Positions 10,009 through 21,232 of a stretch of DNA of 64,000 bases are shown here, piece by piece. Both the position numbers and the translations under genes were made by a program. The notes beneath the pieces are model-generated. The model was given only the letters and a program-made list of their open reading frames with translations, was not told the origin of the DNA and ran no database searches. Source of the stretch: Capitella teleta (taxonomy: Eukaryota > Annelida > Polychaeta > Capitellidae); NCBI GenBank assembly GCA_000328365.1, contig KB301692.1, positions 122,114 to 186,113 of the forward strand, written 5' to 3'. How positions within the stretch are numbered: position 1 is the stretch's first letter; each line of letters opens with the position of its first letter.

Positions 10009-11867
10009 ATGGATGACGAGATGGACGAATTGAGCAGCTACAAGACGACATGGAAACAGCGATGTGGCCAATGCTCCTTCTGGATCAAGTACATCATCTT
10101 CGTCATCAATTTTTTCGTTTGGGTAAGTCAACACAAACCATTGATTAAATGCACTGTTTTGATATCGGATACTGTGTCGTTCGTACCCGCCCTTTTGGAC
10201 GCATATACCCTCCCCCCCCCCTCCCCCTGCTGACTTCTCACTGTGGAACAATAACAACCATGTCCACGGCCTCCTCTAAAAGATGAATCGATAAACATAG
10301 CCGACTGAGGTTGTCGTGGAAATCGTCCCAGAAAGCAAACGAACCACAAGTCATTAGCGTTGAATTTGTTCCTTTTATGTGGCAGCGACAGAGCGAAAGA
10401 AATGATTCCTATAAGGATCAATGGCATATGCTGGGCATCTTTTTTAGTAAATGTTTCTTATCTGCATCCCGAAATATTTTGTTGTCGTGCAATCAAAGAT
10501 TTCCGCCTCGCTCTCGCGCATGCATCGTGCGCATGTCAGCCTCTTGGCGCCAATGGATTTCAATTGATTTGTTCAATTCTGAGGTTTACACATAGAATTT
10601 CAAGGAAATTTTAAAGAGCAAATTCCGCAATAAAAAGATCACCAGCGATAATAAAATCAACACCAGATATAAATATTAAATATGATGTAAGATGTGATGG
10701 GGAACAAAAACGTTCTTTGAACCATGTAGGTAAGAGTGAAGTCGGCAATTTCACGGCAATAAGGGCGGGATAAATGTTGGGAGAGTCAGGCAAGGTGCAA
10801 AGTAAGATGACGTAAAACAAATGATGAACGCTGGGCGGATTCCCTCTTTTTTAAATGGCTTGTTTACAACGTGGCCTTCCTACGTGTTAAATGCTCTCCC
10901 TTCGCAGGTGTGCGGCGTCAGTCTGGTGATCATCGGGGCATGGGCTCGACTGCAGAAAGCTGAGTTTGGTTCCATCGACAACCTCTCGACGGACCCTGCG
11001 TTCTTCCTGCTCCTCCTTGGCTTCCTCACGATCGTCATCAGTTCCTTCGGATGTTTCGGTGCTTTGAGGGAGAACATCTGCCTCCTGAAAACAGTGAGCC
11101 TCTTTCTCGCGCTGTTTCTCTTAATGCCGCTGCATAAATTAACTTCTCCTTTCAGTTTTCTCTGAGTATTGTCGTGATGTTTCTACTGGAGGTTGTAGGA
11201 GGAATTCTAACATTTGTTTTCTTGGATCAATTCCAAAACCACCTCATATCATACATGAGGAAAGCGATTGTGATATACCAGGATGACAAAGATCTCAAGA
11301 ATGGCTTGGATTTTATTCAGAAATCAGTTGAGTCATTAACACATAATTCAATCACTGGGTTTACACTGAGCGTTTAGTTTTCCTGTTGTGGCGCGTTGTC
11401 GTACAACGACTGGGAACTGAACATGTACCACAATTGCTCGTCGCCTTCTCACTTCAGCTGCGGAGTTCCCTCATCCTGCTGCAAACTGCAAATCGGAACG
11501 ATGGCTGCCAGCGTAAATGCGCAGTGTGGGTTCAGGTCAAGAATCGAAGGCGTGAGCTACAGAGCGGCTGGCTGAGATTATATTCAATTTCGCATTCCAC
11601 AGGACATCTACGCCTCGCATTCCATACACATCAAAGGCTGCATTGAACCTTTGATGAACTTACTCAAGGAGAACATGCTGGTGATTGGGATTTTAGCTTT
11701 CACGGTTGGATTTGTGGAGGTATGTCCCTTGATTCATAACATCAACATAATAATCAGAATTTTTCCAGCTGGTGTCGATTATTCTTGCACACCTCCTCAT
11801 GCGGATGCTTCTTCAATTTCATCCACCAATCAGAGAAGAGATAACACTCTCACATCTCAACCAGTGA
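10009..11867 (+). CDS. TspanC8-type tetraspanin
   Basis: Six exons, 10009-10122, 10908-11093, 11156-11326, 11378-11551, 11603-11719 and 11769-11867, all phase 0 with GT-AG borders, encode 286 residues. Four transmembrane helices are visible (IKYIIFVINFFVW..., FFLLLLGFLTIVISSFGCFG, VVMFLLEVVGGILTF, and a last one from MLVIGILAFTVGF into exon 6). The large extracellular loop has FSCCG, YHNC, HFSC, PSSCC, QC and KGC: eight cysteines, the mark of the TspanC8 group (TSPAN5/10/14/15/17/33). TspanC8 proteins carry the ADAM10 protease to the cell surface and set its substrate choice, including Notch. The exon 3-4 intron is only 51 bp (GTTGAG...TTTAG); reading through it would hit a stop just before the CCG motif. 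Confidence 0.92.
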
Positions 11868-12425
11868 CCCAGTTTCACAATCCCTTGTGGAGTTGACTTT
11901 GAGGCAGTTTTTTCACAGGTTCAAAGCCACGTTTGACTGCAGTGATTCAACAATCAGGTGCTTTTCTTTTGTCATTTTGAAATTTAATTTCATGCGTGTA
12001 TCGTAAGTCTAATAAGCATTTTATATGCCATAAAGAATTTCATTCAAACTGTGGATCTCAACTTACGCTTGCATTTCATGTTGTTCAATATCAAAACGAT
12101 CGTTTAGCTAAAATGAATTTCTAGTCATTTTAATTAATCATAACATAAACTCAATGCAGTCATGAGATAAAATAATGTTCAGTGTAAAAATGTACAATTT
12201 TGAATCATTTTATGAATTATAAACATTTATCTTACCAAATACTTAAATGAATAAAAATATGCCAAAAATTGTGAGTGAGTATTTGCTGTTTATTTGAGGA
12301 AAGAATATTCTACGCAAGACAGAATACATCCACGAATTAACTCAAGGTTTAAATAAAAACCACGCCAAACGAACAACATATACCCCTCCTTGCTGCCTGC
12401 ATACAAATGAGCAATTTCATCTCAT
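11868..12425. other. Convergent intergenic stretch (tetraspanin and APEX1 3' ends)
   Basis: AT-rich 3' regions of the two convergent genes. No further exon seen. Confidence 0.5.
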
Positions 12426-13669
12426 TTAAATATTCATGAGCAGTACAACGGGACAATGGTCACTGCCCATCACTTCAGAACGGATTAAACTGTCACAAAT
12501 ACCATCCTTGATTTTCTCAGAAACAACAAAATAGTCCAAACGCCTGAAAAGATAAGATAATAAACGATAAGATAGGATAAGATAAGATGATTAAGGATGA
12601 GATAGGATAAGATCCCCTCACCAGCCCACATTCTTCCCTCGTGCGTTTCCCATGTATGTCCAGTAAGAATATTTCTTCGTTTCTTCCGGATACAACTCAC
12701 GGAATGCATCCACGAATCCTGCCTCCAGGAGCTCACTGAATCCTTGCCTTTCTTGAGGAGTGAATCCTGCTGATTTCTTATTTGATTTCGGATTAGCGAT
12801 ATCTGGAGAAATCATCAACTCTTTTCCGCAAAATGACCCAGAACTAACCGATTTCTTTGTGAGCCACGTTCAAATCTCCACACATAACGACCGGTTTCTT
12901 TGCGTCTAAATTCTTGAGATATTCCCGGAAGTCTGGGTCCCATTTCTCGGAACGATACGAAAGACGAGGGAGGCCACGGCCGGCATTAGGGACATCTTCC
13001 GGGAAAAACGAAATGCAATGAAACGAAGAAGCAGATCAACACTCACAGGCAGTGACAAAGTAGAATTTATCAAACTCAGCAGTGATAACTCTTCCTTCTT
13101 TATCGTGCTCCTCCTTGTCTGTTAAACCAATCAATATTATTGATCAATATTTTACTATTGATGATACTGACCTATTCCGTACGTGACTGACAGTGGCTCT
13201 TGTTTTGAGTAGAGTCCTGTGCCGGAATAACCATCTTTGTCTCCGGATAACCAGTATGCATGATAACCTTCGATGTTTGCATCATCAGGGATGAGGTCTT
13301 TTGCGCATTTCGTCTCCTGAACGCAGAATATATCGGGGTCTTCGGCTGTCACGTAGGAGTGTCCGTTTTTCTGTCGTGCATCGGGAGTGAGAATTGAGAG
13401 CGTTTGCACGATTCAACTCACCTCAACCCAGGCACGAATTCCGTTCACGTTCCATGAAGAAAATTTCAAATTCCATTTTTTGCCGTCTTTTGTCGCAGCT
13501 TCAGACGAGTAGTCATTGCCGCTCACGTCTGGAATCGACTCACGTTTGCTCGGAGTCCTCTGAACACAGGAAAAGGAAAATAAATTGAAAATTGAGCGTG
13601 TTGATGATCAGAACGCACCGCGAGTTTCTTCTTCTTGGCACCGGAACCATCTCCGGAAGAAGCGTCAGA
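12426..13669 (-). CDS. APEX1: AP endonuclease 1 (exonuclease III family), N-terminus not found
   Basis: Seven minus-strand exons are recognised: 13669-13619, 13559-13422, 13370-13172, 13118-13047, 12995-12850, 12802-12622 and 12543-12426. Catalytic motifs appear in order: [10 protein letters not shown] (metal-binding Asn), [11 protein letters not shown] (catalytic Glu), [18 protein letters not shown] with the active-site Tyr, CGDLNVAH (Asp/Asn), [34 protein letters not shown], and GSDHCPV (Asp-His pair). The enzyme cuts DNA 5' of abasic sites in base-excision repair. A lysine-rich segment (GAKKKKLA) in the first exon could be a nuclear signal. By my count exon 12995-12850 is one base short of an open frame near 12900 (A-run region), probably an assembly error. 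The start-codon exon lies upstream and was not identified. Confidence 0.9.
12541..12615. repeat. GATAA-rich degenerate repeat
   Basis: GATAAGATA and GATAGGATAAGAT units recur about ten times within the last intron of the APEX1 gene, with similar GATAAGATAAGAT at about 3418-3430. Confidence 0.75.
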
Positions 13670-15810
13670 CTGCAATCAGCAGATTTGAATAATTAAGACA
13701 TGTACAGGCATCTAAATCACCTAAGAATATGCCGCCACCACTGGCATCAGGCAACTTTACCCGAGTGGTCATAGTATTATTCATATCACAGTGTACAGGA
13801 CGATTCCTTGGAGTACCTCAGACTTCAAAACTCCTGATCATGATTCATGAGCTAAATTTGCATTGAGCCACCGTCACAGGGATACATGTCAGTTCCAGAC
13901 CTCTTACTTCGATTTACTTAATGTGATGCTTACTTCGATTTACTTAATGTGATGCTTACTTCGATTTACTTAATGTGATGCTTACTTCGATTTACTTAAT
14001 GTGATGCTTACTTCGATTTACTTAATGTGATGCTTACTTCGATTTACTTAATGTGGTTCTGATTGCAGGCAGGAGAAACAGCCTCAATGACCACATGTCA
14101 ATTTCCCGTGTGTCTAGGTGATATTCCCACTCCCAGTTTTGTTGTTCGTAACGTTGTGAGAGAATGCGCGTTGTCTGGTTGCTATCATCGCTGCTGGTTT
14201 TCACTACTTCAGATGGTGTAGTCATGTCCTAAACTAATCATTTTGGAAGAACTCTTTCTGATCTGTATCGTGCAGTCGTGTTGTAATCATAAAGGTTTCT
14301 ATGACACGCATTATGTAGAGGTCATCAGTTGCACATATAGCGAGTTAAAACATGAGTTTAAAATGTATTGTGGAGTTTTAAAAGGAGACTAATAGGCGTG
14401 ATGACCACCGTGAATTCATAACGCAACCTCGGAGTAAGAATCATAACGCACTCTCACAAAGCGAATGCTTTGTTCAACATCCTAAATTCGCCGTTTGATC
14501 ACCTTTCTTTTAGGAGGCATGGCTAGAAATGCTGCTGACTTGAAGGATCGAACAGCTGAGAGACTGAATCTTGCGATCAGAGACACTTTGAGGCAGATTC
14601 TTTTCACTGTAAAACGTTCCTAACGAAGCGGTGGCTTCATCAAAAATGCTGAAACGGCAATAAATAAGATCACGGAGGAATCTCCGAATTTTTTGTTTTT
14701 CTTCCTGTATCAAAACGTTGCAATAATCGCTGGATTCGTTTTTATCGAATCTGTTATGAATCTAAATTTGTTTTGAAGGTTATTTGAATCGTATTTAGAT
14801 GAGTTAGAATGAAAAATATTATTTTCGTCAACAAAATGTGAAATTTATTTATTCTCGTATTGCACTTTTCATGGTTGCGATTTAAAGGACTTGATAATAA
14901 CAAACAAGGATATGATCAGATGAATGCGTGAGGCCCTAGTGAAGACTACACTGGCCGGACAAGGGCAAGTAGGACAAAGGGGAAACCAATTGTATTATTT
15001 CTCATTCACAGTTTTAACTCGTGCGCACCGCAGCGCACGACAGTAAAAGTTGAGGGAATGACATGGCTAAGTCATGCACATGATTTAGAATATTTTTCGA
15101 ATTCGTGTTCAATCCTGGCCACTGTAGGCAGTACACGTATTTAATGCATTTAATTCACATAATTATTGTAAAACGGGCATTTTTCATGCATCTCTTTTCT
15201 TGATGCTGTTAAACATTAATTTACAGTTGCACGATTGCATAAATTGATACACAGAAATAGACATGCTATATATTAAACAATATAATATACACAGTAAATC
15301 ATAATTAAGTAAGCTCTCTAATCCATGTAAAAAAAAAAAACATTGTGTAAAATCGACCAAAAAAAATAAAAAAATGTGGCCAACTGCCCGGACTCCCTCG
15401 TGTCCCAAGCTGACCATCCACCCACCATCCCCCCTCGATCCCCCCTCCCTCCGCATCTCACCGCCTCTCTTTTATCTCGGCATTCTTCTTCTTCTCTCCT
15501 CCTTTCTTTTTTCTTCTTCCCTTATTGCTCTACCTGTTTGTTTATTTTAATGGATGATTTTGATTGGCACACTAACCCTCACATTATGATTCATCTTAGT
15601 ATAGTAAAATATACATACTCAATCTGGGGTGTTCTGTGAGATTGAATAAGTTGTACATTCTCTGCAGTTGTCCAATAAAACTTTTTTGGATGTGACTTGA
15701 TATGCTTTTCTGTTGTTTTACACTTTTTACCAAATAAATGATTGCATGTCTTCACTGGACTAGTGACGTCATCGTTGGGTCTCATCACTTCTTCCGGTCG
15801 TCGCTTTCAG
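13670..15810. other. Stretch between APEX1 and the ankyrin gene
   Basis: No gene can be supported. It should contain the 5' end of APEX1. It holds the 26-bp tandem array (13903-14054), two CATAACGC motifs (14417 and 14442), an A-rich tract near 15332-15373, and a pyrimidine-rich tract at 15420-15540. Confidence 0.5.
13903..14054. repeat. 26-bp minisatellite, six copies
   Basis: The unit starts CTTACTTCGATTTACTTAAT and repeats at 13903, 13929, 13955, 13981, 14007 and 14033. The last copy diverges at its end. The first five are identical by eye, so expansion is recent. Confidence 0.95.
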
Positions 15811-15868
15811 GGACATTCATGGCCGACCAACCTGCCAACGACTTTGCTGAGTACTGCTCTGAAAAACG
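15764..15868 (+). promoter_or_regulatory. CRE and possible 5' exon upstream of the ankyrin-SOCS gene
   Basis: A perfect TGACGTCA lies at 15764-15771. Downstream, 15811-15868 is bordered by an acceptor-like TTTCAG and a donor-like GTAAAT. It contains an ATG at 15819 in good context, opening the short peptide MADQPANDFAEYCSEK. Its phase does not fit the ankyrin frame after splicing to 16925. If joined, it would therefore act as an upstream open reading frame rather than the N-terminus. Confidence 0.35.
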
Positions 15869-16924
15869 GTAAATTCACACCATTACCGACGGTTTTAGTC
15901 ATCGGAAAATGGTTTATTTCGCGTGAGAGGGTGTGAGAAAGTATCTCAATGTAGAATGCGGCGGAGGTTTCTTTTGTTGGGGTTTTAGGGACTGGTAAAG
16001 TTGTTGACAGTTTTGATTTCTCGGATTTCACCCCATTTAATCATCCCATTTTACTTCTTTGGTTCTTACAGTTCTATCGACTTTATTCGATTATTGACTA
16101 TCGATAATACTGTGGCAATCAGTCTGAGATAGATCCATTTTTACCTCTGGCATCTGTGGCCTCTTCTCCGAATCTCTGCAAAGATCAACGGTTGCCAGCC
16201 TCATTTCTCACATTAGTCTTAGATATTACGACCATTTATTGATTTAACTGTACCTTATCATTATGTATACTAGTATAGTATTAGTATAGACCAACACACG
16301 ACGTCTTCTAATAGTTTTTTTTTGCACCATCTACCTACTCATTGTTGTGTGTGTCGTCTGCATATTGTTGCTTGTTGTGACCCTCTCACCTCTGCTGCAC
16401 TTGCCTCATGAGCAAAAAGGGCAAAGAGAAGGACCGTTTGTGCGCAGCCCTCTGCTCCTGCGATGTGCGCGTGGCATATTTGTGTTCTCTTGATGTGAAT
16501 CATGTGTTTGTGGCGTGTGGCTGTCTTAGAATGAGCCACCTGACCATCGCTCGTCTGTGGATTGAGTGCAAATGTTAACCGCATTGTTTGTTGCAAGCAG
16601 CCGCTGAAGCATCCAACATCGCTCTTTGTTGCCATCTGTAAGAATAATACGGAGATTGTGCTGGTCCAGTCTGGAGCAGACATCATCAGGATGATGCAGC
16701 CAATTGCTCTGCGGTTGACAGCACAGATCTGGTCAGTGCGGTGCTGCAGGTGAAGAACTGTGTCCTGGATGAACACGATCATTTCAAATCAATGGATATT
16801 CAATCAGGCCTCTCATCCATATTAATCTTAGTACACCTCCATGTATTTAATGTTCAGTGCATGATGCGTGGGTGATTGGCGAGGGTATCTGTACGGGGAA
16901 CACTTTTTAATCTCGTTTTTTCAG
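15869..16924. other. Probable 5' intron of the ankyrin-SOCS gene
   Basis: No convincing exon. It ends in a strong pyrimidine tract plus TTTTTTCAG at 16924, which looks like the acceptor for the coding exon. Confidence 0.45.
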
Positions 16925-16929
16925 AGACG

Positions 16930-17997
16930 ATGGAGGGGCAGCACCAGCACCCTCTGCTGCTGCCGATGATCATCATTGAGCCTCCGACTGACCCCAGTGG
17001 CCTGCGACCGGACGACAACAACCCAGAGGGCGCTGTGGAGCAGATCGTCTACACGCAGATTCAGTGCCACAAAACCGACCTGCTGCATCAGTTCCTATAC
17101 GATGGCACGCTGGACGTCAACCACTGCTTCTCGGAGAACGCCCCCGAGGACGCCGTGGACAAGAGTCTGCTGCAGTTTGCGGTGGAAGTGAACGCGGAGG
17201 AAGTTGTGCGAATGCTCGTCTTCCACCGCCGCAAACACCTGTGCGACCAGAAGGCGCAAATGGCGTTCCTGTACGCCATGCGTTGCAATATGCTGCCCAT
17301 CATCAGACTCTTCTTGCAGGCTGTCATTGAGAACCGTTTCTCAATTCCGCTGGACGATGCCTTCAGACACGCCATGTACAAAGGTCAGTACGACCTCGTT
17401 GCACAGATCATCTCCAAGCAGCAGTTCTGCGTGCATCGAGAGTCGACTGCCGGCCTGGATAAGCCGTTGCACATCGTGGCCAATCACAATCAGCCCCACC
17501 TCATTGAACTCCTGCTCAGCAACGGAGCCACGGTGGACGTGTTAAACCGGCGGGGCATCACGCCGCTCATCGTGGCGTGCACCATCCCAGCTGAGCTCAG
17601 CGTGCTCACGCTGCTTAAGCACGGCGCTGACCCCAATTACCAGGCGCCCATTGAACTGCTGCCGTTCTCGTCCGCTCTCAGAACTTTCTATCGCAGATCT
17701 GCCAAACTGGACGGCTGGGTGACGCAGCGTCTGGTGGAGCTGCTGCTGGCCGGCGGCCTGGACATGCGCTGCGAGCGTTGGGTGCAGAGCGCTCCACCTT
17801 CCCCCTGCCTCCCGCCTGCCTTCCAGGAGCTGCTGCGTCAACTGAGCCGCTGTCCGCTCAGCCTGAAGATGCTCTGCTTCCACTGTGTGCGGCGTAACCT
17901 CTCCGAGTTCACACGCGGAGCCAGCATCATGCACGCGGTAGACACGCTCCCCGTGGGCCCCATCATGAAGAAGTTCCTCAAAATGGACAAAGTCTGA
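16930..17997 (+). CDS. Ankyrin-repeat SOCS-box protein (ANKRD9/ASB-like)
   Basis: A single coding exon of 355 residues, preceded by an acceptor (TTTTTTCAG at 16924), so a 5' untranslated exon is likely. Weak ankyrin-like helices span residues ~50-180 (LLQFAVEVNAEEVVRML, FLYAMRCNMLPIIRLFL). Two clear ankyrin repeats follow (DKPLHIVANHNQPHLIELLL with NGATVDVLNRRG; ITPLIVACTIP with LLKHGADPNYQ). The C-terminal ~45 residues look like a SOCS box: a BC-box SLKMLCFHCVRRNL and a Cul5-box-like LPVGPIMKKFL. Such proteins are substrate receptors of Elongin B/C-Cullin5 ubiquitin ligases. Layout and length (human ANKRD9 is 317 residues) favour ANKRD9 or an ASB; the exact orthologue is unresolved. This gene is GC-richer than the flanking DNA. 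Confidence 0.82.
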   Translation: MEGQHQHPLLLPMIIIEPPTDPSGLRPDDNNPEGAVEQIVYTQIQCHKTDLLHQFLYDGTLDVNHCFSENAPEDAVDKSLLQFAVEVNAEEVVRMLVFHRRKHLCDQKAQMAFLYAMRCNMLPIIRLFLQAVIENRFSIPLDDAFRHAMYKGQYDLVAQIISKQQFCVHRESTAGLDKPLHIVANHNQPHLIELLLSNGATVDVLNRRGITPLIVACTIPAELSVLTLLKHGADPNYQAPIELLPFSSALRTFYRRSAKLDGWVTQRLVELLLAGGLDMRCERWVQSAPPSPCLPPAFQELLRQLSRCPLSLKMLCFHCVRRNLSEFTRGASIMHAVDTLPVGPIMKKFLKMDKV

Positions 17998-19525
17998 AAG
18001 GAATTTAGTATTATGTAATTTACGTTTGCATATCAGCAGCTATAGATTCAACGCTTTAAGGGAAAAGTAGAAATCGCTTTTTGATATCATTTTGTTATAT
18101 TTTAATTTGATTATTTATTTATTTATTTATTTATGGAATGAAGAATATTCTTTATCTTTATTTCTAGCATCAGATGTTCTCTTCTTTGGTTATGTCCTGT
18201 TCAGAGATAGAAGAAATTCGTCAGATCGATTTTTTTAAGCGCTGTTTTTATGGTGTGTAGTGTGCGGTAAACGCCATCTTTTCTCTGAGCGTTCTCTGAT
18301 GGAGAGAAGGAAGTCTCAGCGTTTGTTCGTAGCAAGCATGTTGCAATATTTCTGTGCCATGGAATAAATCAATTCCTGCTTGATGTATGATACAGTGTAC
18401 CTTCACATACATTTTTCCTCAAAATACTTTTTTTTTTGTCATAAAGTTATGGAAAATATTTGAACATTTTACTTTGAAATTTCATGAAGTAGTCTTGAAT
18501 AAGTCATTTCGGTGTTCAACTTGTCTGAACAAGTTATGTAATGTTGTTCATTTTTGGATCACTGCCAGCGATTTTCACACTTTTTGCGATCATTGGTGCT
18601 AATTGATAACTGTACAGGAATTCTAAATTAATTGACCATTTTCGATCAGATGTATAAATTTGAATGTGTTAGGGTTAGAAGGTGCTCTGATCTTTTGATA
18701 TATCTATGGTATTTTCAACACTCTTTTTAGTTGCTGTGTTAACCAATCTGAGATCTGCATGTTGCTGTGTTATCATAAAGGAATGACCAAATGTTTATTT
18801 CATATTGAAAGTTAGCGATAAGGAGCTTGCAAAGTGTTGTGCTGCACTGATAGGGAAAAAGCACACTCAGCCCATAGGGTGCTGTCCTTAGCCATTTGTC
18901 TTCTGTTCCGTGGTGATTATTTGGAGTTCATTAAGTAATAAAAGGACCATTCTCTCTTTCGTTGTCTGATTCCAATTTGTGATATTTAAAAATTACCTGA
19001 TTACTGTAATTATGGATCTGGTGAATTTCGTGTAATTTTGTTGTTTTTAATCAGGTAATTTTATTCAGGTAATTTTAATGAGGTGATTTTCTTTCACCTA
19101 TCATAATCCTGTATATTTATTTATACGAATAAATTATTATTATTATTATAAGATCAGAGGGGATTGCTCCGTATTTAGTATACAAGGATTGGAGCAAAGA
19201 AAATCTCACATGCATCAACCATGGCAATTGCTTGCAATCTACAAGAAAACACACATACATAATTATTTATGATTATTTAACCAAAGATACTCCATTAGGG
19301 CTAAATGTTGATTGAACAGCACTGTAGACTCAATCAGTCTGCATGAATTTGTTTTCTTCTTCAAACTTCGTTTAAGAATAGACAATCAAAGTCATGCTAT
19401 TATGTAACTAAAATTGTGCTATAAACATGTAGATGCAGCGAAGCTACCAGAAAACCGAATCCAAGCAAGAAATATGTACGTTATGATTACGTCACTGAGA
19501 GACACGTAATGATGATTAATTGAAC
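17998..19525. other. 3' region of the ankyrin gene and intergenic stretch
   Basis: Contains the ankyrin-gene 3' UTR (AATAAA at about 18364) and no further gene. A (TTAT)n run lies at about 18108-18135. At 19281-19300 there is a 20-bp sequence (CCAAAGATACTCCATTAGGG) matching the inverted-repeat end of the MITE at 51017, but no partner end. A (ATT)n tail lies at 19130-19150. Confidence 0.55.
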
Positions 19526-21232
19526 ATGGCAGCATTTCTAATCCTGATCGCTTTTCTGGTTTTCGTCTTCGGTCTCGTGTCAAATAGTCTCAGCGATGTA
19601 TCAAAATGGGTGAGTATCGATTCCCTGTCTACGTTCATCGCGATTGATTTCAAGTATTGTGTGATCTATCGCAGAGAGTCGGTGAGAATGTCACCATAGT
19701 GAAGTCTCTGTATTATCGCTCACAAATATTTGATGTCTCATTTTTTCATAAGTTTTACTACCGATAAGGGAACAGCAGATGCCATTCTTGTTGCTAGAAA
19801 CAAAACGAAAAAGGTGGTGGTAAAACTTATAAATAATTTAGCATGGTTTCTAATGATTAATTTTACTCAAAAGCAGGGGCACCGATAGCTGACATACTAC
19901 AGCGAGCCCAATGGGTCTACAGACCTCGCCTGAGAATCTGTGCTAGGGCACCGAATAGCTCAGTCAGTTTGACCGGCTGACTGCAATCCTATGCCGACCG
20001 TGGGGGTCGAGGTCCCGGGTTCGAGACCCGATCAGGCAACGGGCGTTATGATTGTGAATTATAATTGTAATCCATTATAATTGTAATTCTTCGGTGACTG
20101 CAGTTCTGCCCAACTGGGTAACAAGGCCGGGCGCTGTGTCCTACTGTCTATGGTTGTATGCGGGATAAAGAACCCTTGGGATTTATCAATAAGAGTAGGG
20201 GGAAACCCCGGTCCCGAACCTTCAGTTCTGGCGCCCGTATCATCCGATTGGTTTTGGTGGAGCCGTAAAACCCCATCATGTCATGTTACCCGAAAGTATG
20301 CGACCTAGTCATTGCATANNNNNNNNNNNNNNNNNNNNNNNNNNNNNNNNNNNNNNNNNNNNNNNNNNCCAAGGCGTTTGTGTGGAGTGTTGTTCTGTAT
20401 GCTTGTGAAAACTGGATGTTACGTAAACAACACCTGGATTTAGATTTAGTTGTAACCTAACTTGATTTGACCTCCACACTACCAAGGACCCAAAGGTGCG
20501 CCGCGAATCAATCGATTTTATCACTGAATCTTCCAAAGATCAATTCATAATGATTTCTCAAAAGAGCCACTCTTTAGAATGTAACTCTTCAAACTTCAAA
20601 ATATTCAAAGGTTTTCCGAGCTATTATGTTAAGAAATTTGACTTATTTCTCGTTTCAGTGTTGTCATCTGTTCCTTGCTTCTGACCCCAGAAGAGAAGAA
20701 ATGAAACTCCTCACGAAAGAGCTCACCACGATCAACATGGCTAATGAATTTGTTCGATACGCGCGCATAGAACGTAAAATAAACAAACTGAAAACAGGCA
20801 TCGCAGAAACAAGTCAGGGTTCAATCTTGTCATTTGAATCAACATTAACATTTGTTTTCCAACCTCAGGCAAGAAAAATGCTCAATCAGCGCTTATAGTG
20901 AAGGTGGTTGTATACTCGCTGTTCAACATCATACGCGTAAGTAATTTTAGTGATTTGTAAAACCTCGCTTTCACCTTCATATAATACAGGTGGTCAGCTT
21001 CATTTACCTTATCATTTCTTATCGATACGAACCCGTGTTGGAATTACCAACTGACTGGCTCTCTCCGTTTGGCTATTTTCTGTCTCTGCCCATCGGATCG
21101 ACAGGTGAGCCATTCCTTCTCTTCTGAATTAAAAAAAAAATATTTTTCCCAGGATGCATCAGTTTGTTTGTGTGGATTGCAACGTGCAGGGCTGTTATGA
21201 ATACAGGCCTCGAGGTCTTCTTATCTTCGTGA
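19526..21232 (+). CDS. GET1: GET1/WRB tail-anchored protein insertion receptor
   Basis: Five exons, 19526-19609, 20659-20812, 20869-20936, 20990-21104 and 21153-21232, keep frame and give 166 residues (human WRB 174). Exon 1 encodes an N-terminal membrane helix (FLILIAFLVFVFGLV). Exon 2 encodes the cytosolic coiled coil with the family-diagnostic MANEFVRYARIERKINKL. Exons 3-5 give two more helices (VVVYSLFNIIRVVSFIYLII and CISLFVWIATC) and the Pro/Trp-rich loop DWLSPFGYF. GET1 with CAML/GET2 forms the ER receptor that takes tail-anchored proteins from GET3/TRC40. The exon 2 donor is GTCAGG, acceptable but weak. Intron 1 holds a mini-element, a SINE, a LINE scrap and the assembly gap. Confidence 0.9.
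19877..19954. mobile_element. 60-bp TAGC-family hairpin mini-element with 9-bp TSD
   Basis: The element 19886-19945 begins TAGCTGACATACTACAG and ends AATCTGTGCTA, between two copies of GGGCACCGA (19877-19885 and 19946-19954). Read on the minus strand it closely matches the copies at 5529 and 50373. The target is apparently the very 5' end of the SINE that continues at 19955, which dates this insertion after the SINE. Confidence 0.9.
19955..20275 (+). mobile_element. tRNA-derived SINE
   Basis: The head has an RNA polymerase III A box-like TAGCTCAGTCAGTTTGA (about 19956) and an exact B box GGTTCGAGACC (about 20018), so it is tRNA-derived. A non-tRNA body of about 240 bp follows, including CAACTGGGTAACAAGG and TAGGGGGAAACCCC. 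The right end runs toward the assembly gap and is not defined. A related head recurs at 63835-63905. The 5' end is interrupted by the mini-element. Confidence 0.75.
20319..20368. other. Assembly gap (50 N)
   Basis: Fifty unknown bases within GET1 intron 1. The round number suggests a placeholder length rather than a measured gap. Confidence 0.99.
20369..20450 (+). mobile_element. LINE reverse-transcriptase scrap
   Basis: Directly after the gap the plus strand reads KAFVWSVVLYACENWMLRK, the motif (FVWSV-LYG-E-WTL) found downstream of the RT core in non-LTR elements. The rest of the element may lie in the gap. Confidence 0.6.

Noticed and set aside
15819-15868. MADQPANDF... as the N-terminus of the ankyrin-SOCS protein
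   Set aside because: After splicing to 16925 the frame does not match the ankyrin frame; kept only as a possible 5' exon with an upstream frame.
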